A DNA stretch of 39,289 nt from contig VBIW01000060.1 of assembly GCA_005880915.1 (NCBI GenBank), forward strand, positions 1-39,289, given 5' to 3'. The DNA comes from Chloroflexota bacterium. GTDB taxonomy: Bacteria; Chloroflexota; Dormibacteria; Dormibacterales; Dormibacteraceae. The notes below the pieces were generated by a model. The model did not search any database and was not told the DNA's origin. It worked only from the letters and a program-made list of their open reading frames with translations. How positions within the stretch are numbered: position 1 is the first letter of the stretch; every line of letters starts with the position of its first letter. The position numbers and the translations under genes were made by a program. Below, one piece after another: positions 15,663-23,250 of the stretch.

Positions 15663-16364
15663 TCAGCTCGAAAGGTACGTGCGCATCATGTCCTTCCAGT
15701 AAGGCCAATCGTGCGCCCATCCGGGCCAGATTTCGAGCCCGACCTCCACGCCCTTCTCGCGCAGCAGGGCCGCCAGCCTTCTCGAATCCTCCACGTTTGG
15801 GTCATCTGCGCCGGTGGCGATGACCTTCGGGTGCATCGCGCGCAGCGGTCCAAGGTAAGCCGCGTCGGTGAGCCCTGGCAGGAACTCGATCAGGTTCGAG
15901 AAGTAGGTGCTGTCGTCGTGGAAGCCGTCCAGCCAGCGCGCGGTGTCGTAGGCGCCGCTCAGGGCGATGAAGCCGCCGACCTGCGCTGGGTGACGCACCG
16001 CCAGGAGCACCGCGTGGAGTGCGCCGAACGAGGCCCCGCAGGCGAGTGGCGGGCCGGGGAGACGCGGAAGGATCTCCTCCAGGATGTAAGCCTCGTACTG
16101 CAGGTGCCGCCTCACTCGGTCGGCGGGAGCTCGGTCCTTCGCGTACCAGGACTCGCCGTCGACGCTGTCGACGCAGACGAGCTGGATCGATCCCGACTCG
16201 ATGAAGTCGCCGAGCGCACCGACCAGGCCGAAGTCCTCCCACTGGTAGAACCGGCCCATCGACGTCGGGAAGACCAGCAGGGGCCTACCGGCGTGGCCGA
16301 AGTGCAGGACCTCCATCTCCCGGCCGAGGCTTGGGCTGTATTCCTTTATGTAGTCGCGCTGCAT
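15663..16364 (-). CDS. Alpha/beta-hydrolase esterase of the amidoligase operon
   Basis: A 233-residue cytosolic esterase-like protein. It starts MQRDYIKEYSPSLGREMEVLHFGHAGRPLLVFPTSMGRFYQWEDFGLV, the usual opening of this esterase group. The nucleophile elbow is CGASFGALHAV (Ser112), an acid is likely in GADDPNVED, and the histidine in GWAHDWPYW. The ATG at 16364 starts one base after the permease TGA (TGAGATG), so it is coupled; an ATG at 16388 would overlap the permease end by 23 bases. Within this cluster it may hydrolyse an ester, activate or trim the ligase product, or act as an acyltransferase; this is inference. Confidence 0.82.
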   Translation of the reverse strand: MQRDYIKEYSPSLGREMEVLHFGHAGRPLLVFPTSMGRFYQWEDFGLVGALGDFIESGSIQLVCVDSVDGESWYAKDRAPADRVRRHLQYEAYILEEILPRLPGPPLACGASFGALHAVLLAVRHPAQVGGFIALSGAYDTARWLDGFHDDSTYFSNLIEFLPGLTDAAYLGPLRAMHPKVIATGADDPNVEDSRRLAALLREKGVEVGLEIWPGWAHDWPYWKDMMRTYLSS

Positions 16365-16365
16365 C

Positions 16366-17553
16366 TCAGTGGTGGTGGTGGTGCTCATGCTGATCGTGAA
16401 CCATCGCATGTCCGGCAGACGGCGCGCCATTCATGGCTCTGAGCATCTCGACGCCGCCGCTGTGCAGGAAACGCCATCCCAGGACCGCCGCCACCGCAAG
16501 CGCCGCCAGGTCGAGAAACGTCGTGTAGTTCCAGGACGGGTGGGTCTGGAAGACCGCGATGAAGTGGTGCGCGGGCACCAGGCCGAGCAGCTGGAACAGG
16601 CCGCCGATTGCAAATCCCGCCACGACGATCGTGACGTAGGACGTGCCAAGCAGGTAAAGGCTCACGCGCCCGCTGTAGTACTTCCGGTAGATGTCGAGGA
16701 TCGGGATGATGATCAGGTCGGCGAAGATGAAGGCGATCACCCCGCCGAAGCTGATCCCGCCGTTCCACAGCACCACGGCCAGCGGGATGTTGCCCACCGA
16801 GCAGACAAAGCTGAGCAGCGAGATGATCGGCCCGATGATTGGTCCCCAGACCGCGCCGCGGGTTGGATTGTTGGTCAAAAAGAGCGCCTGCCAGAAGCTG
16901 TTCGGCACCCAGGCGGCGAGGGCGCCCGCGATCAGGAAGCCAAGGAGCAGGTCGGTCCAAAGGCTCGCAATGTCCATGTAGAAGAGGTGGCTGATGGAGG
17001 TGAAGCCGCGCTGCGAGAAGAGCCGCCGCATGAAAGGACCGTCGGTGATCGACATGTCCATCTCGCCGTGGCCCTCCATCCGCCCGTGAAGGCCTTTCTC
17101 CGCCTGCCTGCGCGCAGCCTCGACGAGGTTGGCCCGCAGGGTGTACTTGAAGACCACGGCGAGGAGCGCGATCATCAGGAGCCCCCCGGCGAACTCCGCG
17201 GCGACGAATTGCCAGCCGAGCAGGACGAGCAGCACCAGTCCCAGCTCGAAGACGAGGTTCGTACTGGCGAACTCGAACAGGATCGCGTTGGCCAGCGTCG
17301 CGCCCTTGCGGAACAGGCTCCGCCCCACCGCCACCGCGGCGTAGGAGCAGCTCGAGCTCGCCGCGCCGAGCAGCGTTGCGAAGGCGACGCTGCGCAGGTC
17401 GTCGCGGCCGAGAACTTTCACGACCGACTCGCGCGAGACGAGCGCCTGCACGATCGCTGAGATGAGAAAGCCGATCGCGAGCGGCCACAGGACCTCCCAG
17501 AACATGAAAAAGGCCATCTGCAGCGCTTCCCAGACAGCCTGGAAGATGAACAA
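16366..17553 (-). CDS. DUF318/ArsP-like permease with poly-His tail
   Basis: A 395-residue integral membrane protein with about eight to ten hydrophobic segments in two similar halves (for example LRSVAFATLLGAASSSCSYAAVAVGRSLFRKGATLANAILFEFASTNLVFELGLVL and GPIIGPIISLLSFVCSVGNIPLAVVLWNGGISFGGVIAFIFADLIIIPI). This fits the DUF318 permease family, which includes the organoarsenical exporter ArsP; the Ser/Cys-rich SSSCSY motif takes the place of the CxC-type site of ArsP. The extreme C-terminus is HDQHEHHHHH, a natural His-rich tail likely to bind metal. It starts 2 bases after the CsoR gene. It probably moves a metal, a metal complex or the operon product across the membrane. Confidence 0.85.
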   Translation of the reverse strand: MFIFQAVWEALQMAFFMFWEVLWPLAIGFLISAIVQALVSRESVVKVLGRDDLRSVAFATLLGAASSSCSYAAVAVGRSLFRKGATLANAILFEFASTNLVFELGLVLLVLLGWQFVAAEFAGGLLMIALLAVVFKYTLRANLVEAARRQAEKGLHGRMEGHGEMDMSITDGPFMRRLFSQRGFTSISHLFYMDIASLWTDLLLGFLIAGALAAWVPNSFWQALFLTNNPTRGAVWGPIIGPIISLLSFVCSVGNIPLAVVLWNGGISFGGVIAFIFADLIIIPILDIYRKYYSGRVSLYLLGTSYVTIVVAGFAIGGLFQLLGLVPAHHFIAVFQTHPSWNYTTFLDLAALAVAAVLGWRFLHSGGVEMLRAMNGAPSAGHAMVHDQHEHHHHH

Positions 17554-17555
17554 CG

Positions 17556-17831
17556 CTAGCCTCGGACCAGCCGCTCGACCGCGCCGTTCAGCTCCTTGAC
17601 CTTGGCCCCGCCACGACCGGCGCGGATCGCCTCCGTGACGCAGTGCTCGGTGTGGTCGGCAAGGAGCTGCAGCGCGATGCTGTCGAGCGCGGCTTTGGCA
17701 GCGCCGACCTGGGTCAGGACGTCGATGCAGTATCGGTCGTCAGCGACCATCTTCTCGATTCCTCTGATCTGGCCCTCGACGCGACGCAGTCTCGCCTGGA
17801 CCTGAGGCTTGTGGGAGGAGTACCCGGGCAT
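17556..17831 (-). CDS. csoR: CsoR-type metal-sensing repressor
   Basis: A 91-residue helical protein of the CsoR/RcnR family (DUF156): LRRVEGQIRGIEKMVADDRYCIDVLTQVGAAKAALDSIALQLLADHTEHCV. The Cys35, His60, Cys64 set matches the Cu(I) ligand pattern of CsoR. The known family mechanism is release of a GC-rich palindrome when metal binds. A perfect CsoR-type palindrome lies 12 bases upstream and overlaps the -10-like TATCAT (17845-17840, antisense), which ends 8 bases from the ATG. It heads the six-gene operon, so all downstream genes are probably metal-inducible. Copper is favoured, but persulfide or formaldehyde relatives share the fold. Confidence 0.9.
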   Translation of the reverse strand: MPGYSSHKPQVQARLRRVEGQIRGIEKMVADDRYCIDVLTQVGAAKAALDSIALQLLADHTEHCVTEAIRAGRGGAKVKELNGAVERLVRG

Positions 17832-17842
17832 GGCCAGACATG

Positions 17843-17859
17843 ATACCCCTAGGGGGTAT
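17843..17859. promoter_or_regulatory. CsoR operator
   Basis: ATACCCC-TAG-GGGGTAT is a 17-base inverted repeat with perfect 7-base arms, closely matching known CsoR boxes. It covers the -10-like TATCAT of the leftward csoR operon and lies 40 bases before the rightward HExxH membrane gene, so both directions could be controlled. Confidence 0.85.
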
Positions 17860-17898
17860 GCAGCGAGAAACGCTCTCGTGTAGTAAGTGCTGAATCAA

Positions 17899-18372
17899 AT
17901 GCGGATCAGAGTCGCTGTCCTGGCGCTCCTCATCTTCGTCGCGGCGTTCGGCGCCCACGAGGTCATGCATCTCATGGTGATCTATGCCGTAGGCGGGCAA
18001 GGCTCGATCATCGTCCGGCCCTGGCGGCTCGGCCTGGTCGACTTCCAGATCCCGTCCCTGCATGCCCAACCGATCGAGCCTCTTGCCCTTGCCCAGCAGG
18101 GGTTGGTGAACTTTCTCGGGCCGGCCCTGGCCGCGATCCCGCTGGTCGCCCTGTGGGCCGGCGTCCGCGAGACGGTGCCCCGACTTGCCCTGTGGGCGAA
18201 TGTCTTGATCCTGTTTTTCTACGCGCTCATCGAGACCGCCGACCTTTTTCTCGAGCGAATGGACCACGACATCTCCCTCCTGACCACGCCCGAGTTCAAT
18301 TACGGCGTCCCGCTGTTGATCATCCTTGTCACCGCCCTCATCGCGCGCTCAGCGTCCTCGCGGAGCGCCTGA
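17899..18372 (+). CDS. Small HExxH membrane protein, M50-like
   Basis: A 157-residue membrane protein. The first helix runs into AFGAHEVMHLMVIYAVGG, placing HEVMH at residues 20-24, a zinc-protease-type HExxH inside a membrane segment. Further on, LVNFLGPALAAIPLVALW resembles the N-x-x-G-P segment of site-2 (M50) proteases. Two or more further hydrophobic helices follow (LWANVLILFFYALIETADLFL, YGVPLLIILVTALIA). It is shorter than typical M50 enzymes and has no PDZ domain, so it may be a minimal intramembrane protease or an inactive relative. GTG 17887 is an alternative start. It is divergent from csoR across the shared operator; its 3' end overlaps the kelch gene by 24 bases tail to tail. Confidence 0.65.
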   Translation: MRIRVAVLALLIFVAAFGAHEVMHLMVIYAVGGQGSIIVRPWRLGLVDFQIPSLHAQPIEPLALAQQGLVNFLGPALAAIPLVALWAGVRETVPRLALWANVLILFFYALIETADLFLERMDHDISLLTTPEFNYGVPLLIILVTALIARSASSRSA

Positions 18373-19362
18373 AGGGCCGGCGATCGAGGTGCACGTCGCC
18401 ACCGGGTGCAGGCCTGGCGCGCTCCCGCCCCCGCATGCCCACGCCCGGCCCGCGAAGATGGCCAGCTCGAAACCGTGCCGCGGGAAGAGCATCCTCTCGC
18501 CCGAGCTCCAGCCGCCGCCCGGCGCGCGGCGCGTGAGCTGGTCGATGATCCGTGTTTCGCTCGCGTCCTGGCCGCCCATGACCACCACGTCGCCGCCCAG
18601 AAACGCTGTCCCACCGCCGCCGCTCGAGGCCTGCGGCAGGTCGGGCAGGCGCGCCCATGCGCCCGTCGCGACGTCGAAGCAGTCGACGCGCGCCGTTGTC
18701 GGCGACCGCCCACCGGCCACGCACACCTCGCTGCCCGCGACAAAAGCCATGACGTGGTTGCGCGGATCGGGAAGCGAGGGCAGAACTGTCCAGGCGTTGG
18801 CCGCGGGGTCGTACGTCTCGGCCTGCGCGACGTTGCCCCGGCTGGTGTTGCCGCCGATCGCGAAGAGCTTTCCCTGCGCGCCGATCAGCGCGTGGCCTCC
18901 CCGCGCAAAGTGCAGCGCCGCCAGCTCGGTCCAGTGGTCCCCGTCCAGCCGAAACACCCGCGCGCTGTCGCGGCCGTTGCTGTGCCCGCCGGCAAGGTAG
19001 ACCTGGCCGTCGAGGGTCGCGGCGGACGGGTGGTCGACCGGCAGCGGCAGGCGCGGGCCCGCGCGCCAGGTCGAGCCGTCGAACACGTACACGGAATCGA
19101 GACTGGCCCCGGCGGCGTTGAAGCCGCCAATGACGTACAGATTTCCGCCCGCCGCCGCGGCGCCGGCCTCCTCGATCGGGACCGGCAATGAAGGCTCCTG
19201 GCGCTGTGCCGGCTGCGGTATCGGCGTGACAAGAGGGCTGAACGTGACGGGCGGCTGAGTCGGCGTCGAGGTCGTCGCGACGGTCCCGCCACCGCCGCAG
19301 CCAACCAGCAACCACGCGACCCCGAACCAAACTGCACGACTGTCCCGAAAAGCGGGTATCAA
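18349..19362 (-). CDS. Kelch-repeat lipoprotein
   Basis: A 337-residue predicted lipoprotein. If translation starts at TTG 19362, the N-terminus reads (M)IPAFRDSRAVWFGVAWLLVGC, with lipobox LVGC. A Pro/Thr-rich linker follows, then six kelch-like blades, each with a GG core (YVIGGFN, YLAGGHS, FAIGGNT, CVAGGRS, VVMGGQD, WACGGGS), enough for a six-bladed beta-propeller. The likely role is binding of a ligand or partner outside the membrane. An ATG at 19431 is the other candidate but would place 23 extra residues before the signal and overlap the deoC start. No ATG exists closer. Confidence 0.75.
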   Translation of the reverse strand: MIPAFRDSRAVWFGVAWLLVGCGGGGTVATTSTPTQPPVTFSPLVTPIPQPAQRQEPSLPVPIEEAGAAAAGGNLYVIGGFNAAGASLDSVYVFDGSTWRAGPRLPLPVDHPSAATLDGQVYLAGGHSNGRDSARVFRLDGDHWTELAALHFARGGHALIGAQGKLFAIGGNTSRGNVAQAETYDPAANAWTVLPSLPDPRNHVMAFVAGSEVCVAGGRSPTTARVDCFDVATGAWARLPDLPQASSGGGGTAFLGGDVVVMGGQDASETRIIDQLTRRAPGGGWSSGERMLFPRHGFELAIFAGRAWACGGGSAPGLHPVATCTSIAGPSGAPRGR

Positions 19363-19417
19363 GGCTGCGCGAAAGCCTACAGACCGGACAGTCGTGGGCC
19401 GACGTACTCCGCCGTCG

Positions 19418-19423
19418 CATAAT
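19418..19423 (+). promoter_or_regulatory. -10-like element of a leaderless deoC message
   Basis: CATAAT ends 6 bases before the deoC ATG, so transcription would begin at the start codon. No Shine-Dalgarno is visible before this ATG. Confidence 0.5.
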
Positions 19424-19429
19424 CGGCCC

Positions 19430-20353
19430 ATGGCGACCGCCCTCTCGCTGACCCACCTCGGCTCGCTCATGCGCGGGGTGCGGAGCGTTGACGAGGTGGG
19501 TGCTGACGAGCGCGCCGCGTCGCTGGCCAAGCGGTCGATCAAGAAGGCCTCCAAGCTGTGGGCACTGGACCTTGCGATCCGCTGCATGGACCTCACGACG
19601 CTGGAGGGTGCGGACACGCCAGGCAAGGTCGCAGCCATGTGCGCGAAGGCGATCCGGCCCAAGCCCGGCGATCGGACCATCCCCTCGGTCGCGGCCGTGT
19701 GCGTCTACCCGCTGCGCATCGCGGACTGCGTCGAGCATCTGCACGGAAGCTCGGTTCGCATCGCTTCGGTCGCGACGGCTTTTCCGTCGGGGCAGAGCTT
19801 CACCTCGATCAAGATCGCGGAGACCGAGGAAGCGGTTCGGGCCGGCGCGCACGAGATCGACATGGTCATCGACCGCGGAGCGTTTCTTTCGGGCGACTAT
19901 CAGCGCGTCTACGACGAGATCGTCGCGGTCAAGGAAGCATGCGGCCCGGCCCACCTCAAGGTGATCCTCGAGACCGGTGAGCTCGGCTCCTACGACGCGA
20001 TCCGCCGCGCGAGCATCCTCGCGATGGCGGCGGGCGCGGACTTCATCAAGACCTCGACCGGCAAGGTGCAGCCGGCGGCCACCCTGCCGGTTGCGCTCGT
20101 GATGATGGAAGCGATTCGCGACTTCGGCCGCGAGACCGGCCGTCCGGTGGGCTTCAAAGCCGCGGGCGGGATCCGGACCGCCAAACAGGCGATCTCCTAC
20201 CTGGTGATCACCTACGAGACGCTCGGGCCCGACTGGATGACACCCGATCGGCTGCGCCTCGGAGCGTCGACCCTGCTCAATGACGTGCTGATGCAGATCG
20301 ACAAGGAGCGCAGCGGCGCCTACCAGTCCCCCGATTACTTCACGATCGACTGA
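19430..20353 (+). CDS. deoC: Deoxyribose-phosphate aldolase
   Basis: A 307-residue class I aldolase that splits 2-deoxyribose 5-phosphate into acetaldehyde and glyceraldehyde 3-phosphate. The Schiff-base lysine lies in DFIKTSTGK (Lys207), the second catalytic lysine in GFKAAGGIRT (Lys243), and the acid in HEIDMVID (Asp144). It is longer than the E. coli enzyme because of N- and C-terminal extensions, as in many actinobacterial forms. Its TGA overlaps the next ATG by one base (TGATG), coupling it to the aldehyde dehydrogenase that would remove acetaldehyde. It opens the nucleoside-use island. Confidence 0.95.
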   Translation: MATALSLTHLGSLMRGVRSVDEVGADERAASLAKRSIKKASKLWALDLAIRCMDLTTLEGADTPGKVAAMCAKAIRPKPGDRTIPSVAAVCVYPLRIADCVEHLHGSSVRIASVATAFPSGQSFTSIKIAETEEAVRAGAHEIDMVIDRGAFLSGDYQRVYDEIVAVKEACGPAHLKVILETGELGSYDAIRRASILAMAAGADFIKTSTGKVQPAATLPVALVMMEAIRDFGRETGRPVGFKAAGGIRTAKQAISYLVITYETLGPDWMTPDRLRLGASTLLNDVLMQIDKERSGAYQSPDYFTID

Positions 20354-21843
20354 TGGCGATCACCAAGAAGCAGCCCACCGAGCTTTCCAGGCGCGCCGCT
20401 GAAGGCGGCGGTGTCTTCGAGTACGCGCCGGCGCCTGAGTCCATCGACCACGTCAAGATCCAGCCCCGCTACGGCCTGTTCATCGGCGGCCGCATGGTCG
20501 AGGCTCACAGCAAGAAACACTTTCCGACCATCAACCCTGCGACCGAGAAGAAGCTCGCCGAGGTCGTCGAGGCGGACGAGATGGACGTCGACCGCGCCGT
20601 GAAGGCGGCCGGCAAGGCGTTCGACTCGTGGGCGCGCCTTGCGCCATCCCGGCGAGCGCGCTACCTGTTCCGCATCTCGCGCCTGCTGCAGGAACGGTCG
20701 CGTGAGCTGGCCGTCGTGGAGACGATGGACGGCGGCAAGCCGATCAAAGAATCGCGCGACGTCGACATCCCGCTCAGCGCGGCGCACTTCTTCTATTACG
20801 CGGGTTGGGCGGACAAGCTCGAGTGGGCCTTTCCAAACCGCAAGACGCGGCCGCTCGGGGTGGCCGGCCAGGTCATCCCGTGGAACTTCCCTCTTTTGAT
20901 GCTCGCCTGGAAGATCGCGCCCGCGCTGGCCGCCGGAAACACCGTCGTGCTGAAACCCGCTGAAACCACGCCGCTGTCGGCGATGTTGTTCGCGGAGATC
21001 TGCATGCAGGCCGAGCTGCCGCCGGGCGTCGTCAACATCGTGACCGGCGCGGGCAAGACCGGGTCGCTCGTGGTCACCCACCCGGACGTGAAGAAGGTCG
21101 CGTTCACGGGCTCGACCGAGGTAGGCAAGATGATCCAGCGCGCCATCGCCGGCTCCGGCAAGCGGCTGACGCTCGAGCTCGGCGGCAAGGCGGCCAACAT
21201 CGTGTTCGAGGACGCGCCGCTGGACCAGGCGGTCGAGGGCATCGTCAACGGGATCTACTTCAACCAGGGCCACGTGTGCTGCGCCGGCAGCCGGCTGCTG
21301 GTCCAGGAATCGATTGCCGAGCCGCTGCTCGACAAGCTGAAGCGAAGGCTGTCGACGCTGCGCCTCGGCGATCCACTCGACAAGAACACCGACATCGGAG
21401 CGATCAACTCGCGGGCTCAGCTGGAGAAGATCCAGGGCCTCGTGGAGTCGGGTGTCGAAGAAGGCGCCGAGCTCTATCAGCCCGACTGCGTGCTGCCCGA
21501 ACGCGGATTCTGGTTCCCCCCATCGCTGTTCACCAACGTGTCTCAGTCGTACCGCATCGCTCGAGAAGAGATCTTTGGGCCGGTGCTCTCCGTCCTCACC
21601 TTTCGCACGCCGAACGAAGCCGTCGAGAAGGCGAACAACACCCCATATGGCCTTTCCGCCGGGGTGTGGACCGACAAGGGCTCGCGCATCCTGTGGATGG
21701 CCGAGCGCATGCGGGCAGGCGTCGTCTGGGCCAACACCTTCAACCGCTTCGATCCGACCTCCCCGTTCGGCGGCTACAAGGAGTCCGGCTTCGGCCGCGA
21801 GGGCGGCGTGCACGGCCTGCTGCCGTACGTGGAGCTCAGCTGA
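20353..21843 (+). CDS. Aldehyde dehydrogenase (full length)
   Basis: A 496-residue NAD(P)-dependent aldehyde dehydrogenase. PWNFP is at residues 176-180, the nucleotide loop FTGSTEVG at 251-258, the general base Glu275 in LELGGK, and the catalytic cysteine in NQGHVCCAGSR (Cys309 by alignment with the classical GQCCCAG site). The end EESGFGREGG-like GGYKESGFGREGGVHGLLPY is normal. Its place directly after deoC suggests that acetaldehyde, or a related small aldehyde, is oxidised to the acid in the cytosol. It overlaps both neighbours by one base (TGATG on each side). Confidence 0.95.
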   Translation: MAITKKQPTELSRRAAEGGGVFEYAPAPESIDHVKIQPRYGLFIGGRMVEAHSKKHFPTINPATEKKLAEVVEADEMDVDRAVKAAGKAFDSWARLAPSRRARYLFRISRLLQERSRELAVVETMDGGKPIKESRDVDIPLSAAHFFYYAGWADKLEWAFPNRKTRPLGVAGQVIPWNFPLLMLAWKIAPALAAGNTVVLKPAETTPLSAMLFAEICMQAELPPGVVNIVTGAGKTGSLVVTHPDVKKVAFTGSTEVGKMIQRAIAGSGKRLTLELGGKAANIVFEDAPLDQAVEGIVNGIYFNQGHVCCAGSRLLVQESIAEPLLDKLKRRLSTLRLGDPLDKNTDIGAINSRAQLEKIQGLVESGVEEGAELYQPDCVLPERGFWFPPSLFTNVSQSYRIAREEIFGPVLSVLTFRTPNEAVEKANNTPYGLSAGVWTDKGSRILWMAERMRAGVVWANTFNRFDPTSPFGGYKESGFGREGGVHGLLPYVELS

Positions 21844-22649
21844 TGGAGGTGCGCAAGACATACAAGCTGTTCGTGAACGGCGAGTTCGTGCGCTCGGAGT
21901 CAGGGCGCGCGTACCGGCCAGACGGCAGCGTCAACGTGCCGCGTGGTTCGCGCAAAGACGTTCGCGATGCGGTCCGGGCCGCGCGCACCGCATTCGCGGG
22001 TTGGGCCGGCCGCACCGCGATGAATCGAGGCCAGATCCTCTATCGGGCCGCCGAGATGCTCGACGGCCGCGCGGCCCAGTTCGTCGAGCTGCTGGGCGGC
22101 GGAACGCGGGCGCGACGCGAGCTCGACCAGGCGGTGGAGACGCTGGTCTGGTATGCCGGCTGGACCGACAAGCTGTCGCAGGTCACGGGGACTGTGAACC
22201 CCGTCGCGGGGCCCTACTTCAACTTCACGATCCCCGAACCAACTGGCGTCGTCGCGATCATCGCCCCTGAGCAACCTCAGCTCGCCGGTCTCGTCCACCG
22301 CCTTGCACCTGCGCTGTGCGGCGGGAACGTGGTGGTCGCGCTCGCCGCGGAAACGCATCCCCTGGCGGCGCTCACTCTCGCCGAGGTGTTCGCGACAAGC
22401 GACGTGCCGGCGGGGGTGGTGAACATCATCAGCGGTCAACGCCGGGAGCTGCTGCCATGGCTCGCTGCGCACATGGACGTCAACGCGATTGACGTTGCCG
22501 GTTGCACCAGCGACGAAATCAAAGCAATCGAGGAATCAGCGGCAGGCAACGTGAAGCGAGTGATCAAAGTTACAGAAACGGAGCAGAGTCCTTATCTCAT
22601 CGCCGCATTCATGGAAATGAAAACCGTCTGGCATCCAATCGGGGTCTAG
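21843..22649 (+). CDS. Truncated aldehyde dehydrogenase paralog without catalytic cysteine
   Basis: A 268-residue protein matching only the first half of an aldehyde dehydrogenase, the cofactor-binding part: YKLFVNGEFVRSESGR, LVWYAGWTDKLSQVTG, FTIPEPTGVVAIIAPEQPQLAGLVHRLAPALCGGNVVVALAAETHPLAALTLAEV, VPAGVVNIISG. The frame ends cleanly after MKTVWHPIGV. There is no GQxCxG segment and no Glu in an ELGGK setting, so it cannot be a normal dehydrogenase. The clean end and one-base coupling to the full-length gene argue against random decay; a structural or regulatory partner of the full-length enzyme is a fair guess. The TIAPWNFP-type motif is altered to IAPEQPQ. Confidence 0.85.
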   Translation: MEVRKTYKLFVNGEFVRSESGRAYRPDGSVNVPRGSRKDVRDAVRAARTAFAGWAGRTAMNRGQILYRAAEMLDGRAAQFVELLGGGTRARRELDQAVETLVWYAGWTDKLSQVTGTVNPVAGPYFNFTIPEPTGVVAIIAPEQPQLAGLVHRLAPALCGGNVVVALAAETHPLAALTLAEVFATSDVPAGVVNIISGQRRELLPWLAAHMDVNAIDVAGCTSDEIKAIEESAAGNVKRVIKVTETEQSPYLIAAFMEMKTVWHPIGV

Positions 22650-22656
22650 CTACTCC

Positions 22657-22662
22657 TAGAAT
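22657..22662 (+). promoter_or_regulatory. -10-like element of hpt
   Basis: TAGAAT lies 9 bases before the hpt ATG, in the 22-base gap after the truncated dehydrogenase gene. It could start a short-leader or leaderless message for hpt and the adenosine deaminase gene. Confidence 0.4.
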
Positions 22663-22671
22663 CTGACCTAC

Positions 22672-23250
22672 ATGGCGGAGGTGCTGACCAGGCCGGCTCC
22701 GGTAGAAGCCACTGAGCTGCGCCTGGACCGGGAAACCGGCAAGCCCATGATCCATGCCGACCGCATCGCACGCCGCGTCCGGCGGCTGGGACGCCAGATC
22801 TCCGAGGTCTACGCCGACATCGACACCCCGCTCGTGATGGTCGTCATCCTCAAGGGCGCCACTGTTTTCGCTGCCGATCTGCTGCGCAGCCTGAGCATCC
22901 CGGCCGAGCTCGAGTTCGTGCGTGCGTCCAGCTATCCGACCGGCACATCGAGCAACGGCCGCCTGCACCTGGCCCACATGGTCGAAGGTCCGCTGGTCGG
23001 CCGGCACGTGCTGTTGGTCGAGGACATCATCGACTCGGGCGTCACCGTCAATGCGGTGGCGAAGCGCATCCAGCGCATGGGCGCCGCGTCCGTGCGCCTC
23101 GCCGCGATGCTCGACCGACCGGCGCGCCGGCAGGTCGAGGTGAGGATCGACTTCACCGGCTTTGTCATCCCCGACCGTTTCGTGATCGGCTATGGGCTCG
23201 ACTACGCCGGGCTGTATCGCGAGCTGCCTCACATTTATTCGCTGACATAG
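22672..23250 (+). CDS. hpt: Hypoxanthine phosphoribosyltransferase
   Basis: A 192-residue purine phosphoribosyltransferase that makes IMP or GMP from hypoxanthine or guanine and PRPP. Visible signatures: VMVVILKGATVFAADLLR near residues 54-71, the PRPP loop VLLVEDIIDSGVTVNAV, and the C-terminal FVIPDRFVIGYGLDYAGLYRELPHIYSL, which is characteristic of HPRT (Asp and aromatic base-binding residues). The gene is followed directly by an adenosine deaminase frame with no clear start codon of its own. In context it recovers the base released from imported purine nucleosides. Confidence 0.95.
   Translation: MAEVLTRPAPVEATELRLDRETGKPMIHADRIARRVRRLGRQISEVYADIDTPLVMVVILKGATVFAADLLRSLSIPAELEFVRASSYPTGTSSNGRLHLAHMVEGPLVGRHVLLVEDIIDSGVTVNAVAKRIQRMGAASVRLAAMLDRPARRQVEVRIDFTGFVIPDRFVIGYGLDYAGLYRELPHIYSLT

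Noticed and set aside
16366..16398. His tail as vector contamination
   Set aside because: The His codons run directly into the stop and the next operon gene, and the preceding residues include Asp, Gln and Glu mixed with His, so this looks like native sequence.
16369..17460. Long open frame on the plus strand, antisense to the permease
   Set aside because: Its product is a low-complexity His/Arg/Asp-rich string with no hydrophobic or domain pattern, as expected from the reverse of a GC-rich membrane gene. The minus-strand permease is clear.
20335..21861. A 508-codon open frame antisense to the aldehyde dehydrogenase
   Set aside because: It mirrors the codon pattern of the real gene and has no recognisable motif; the plus-strand enzyme has all catalytic residues.
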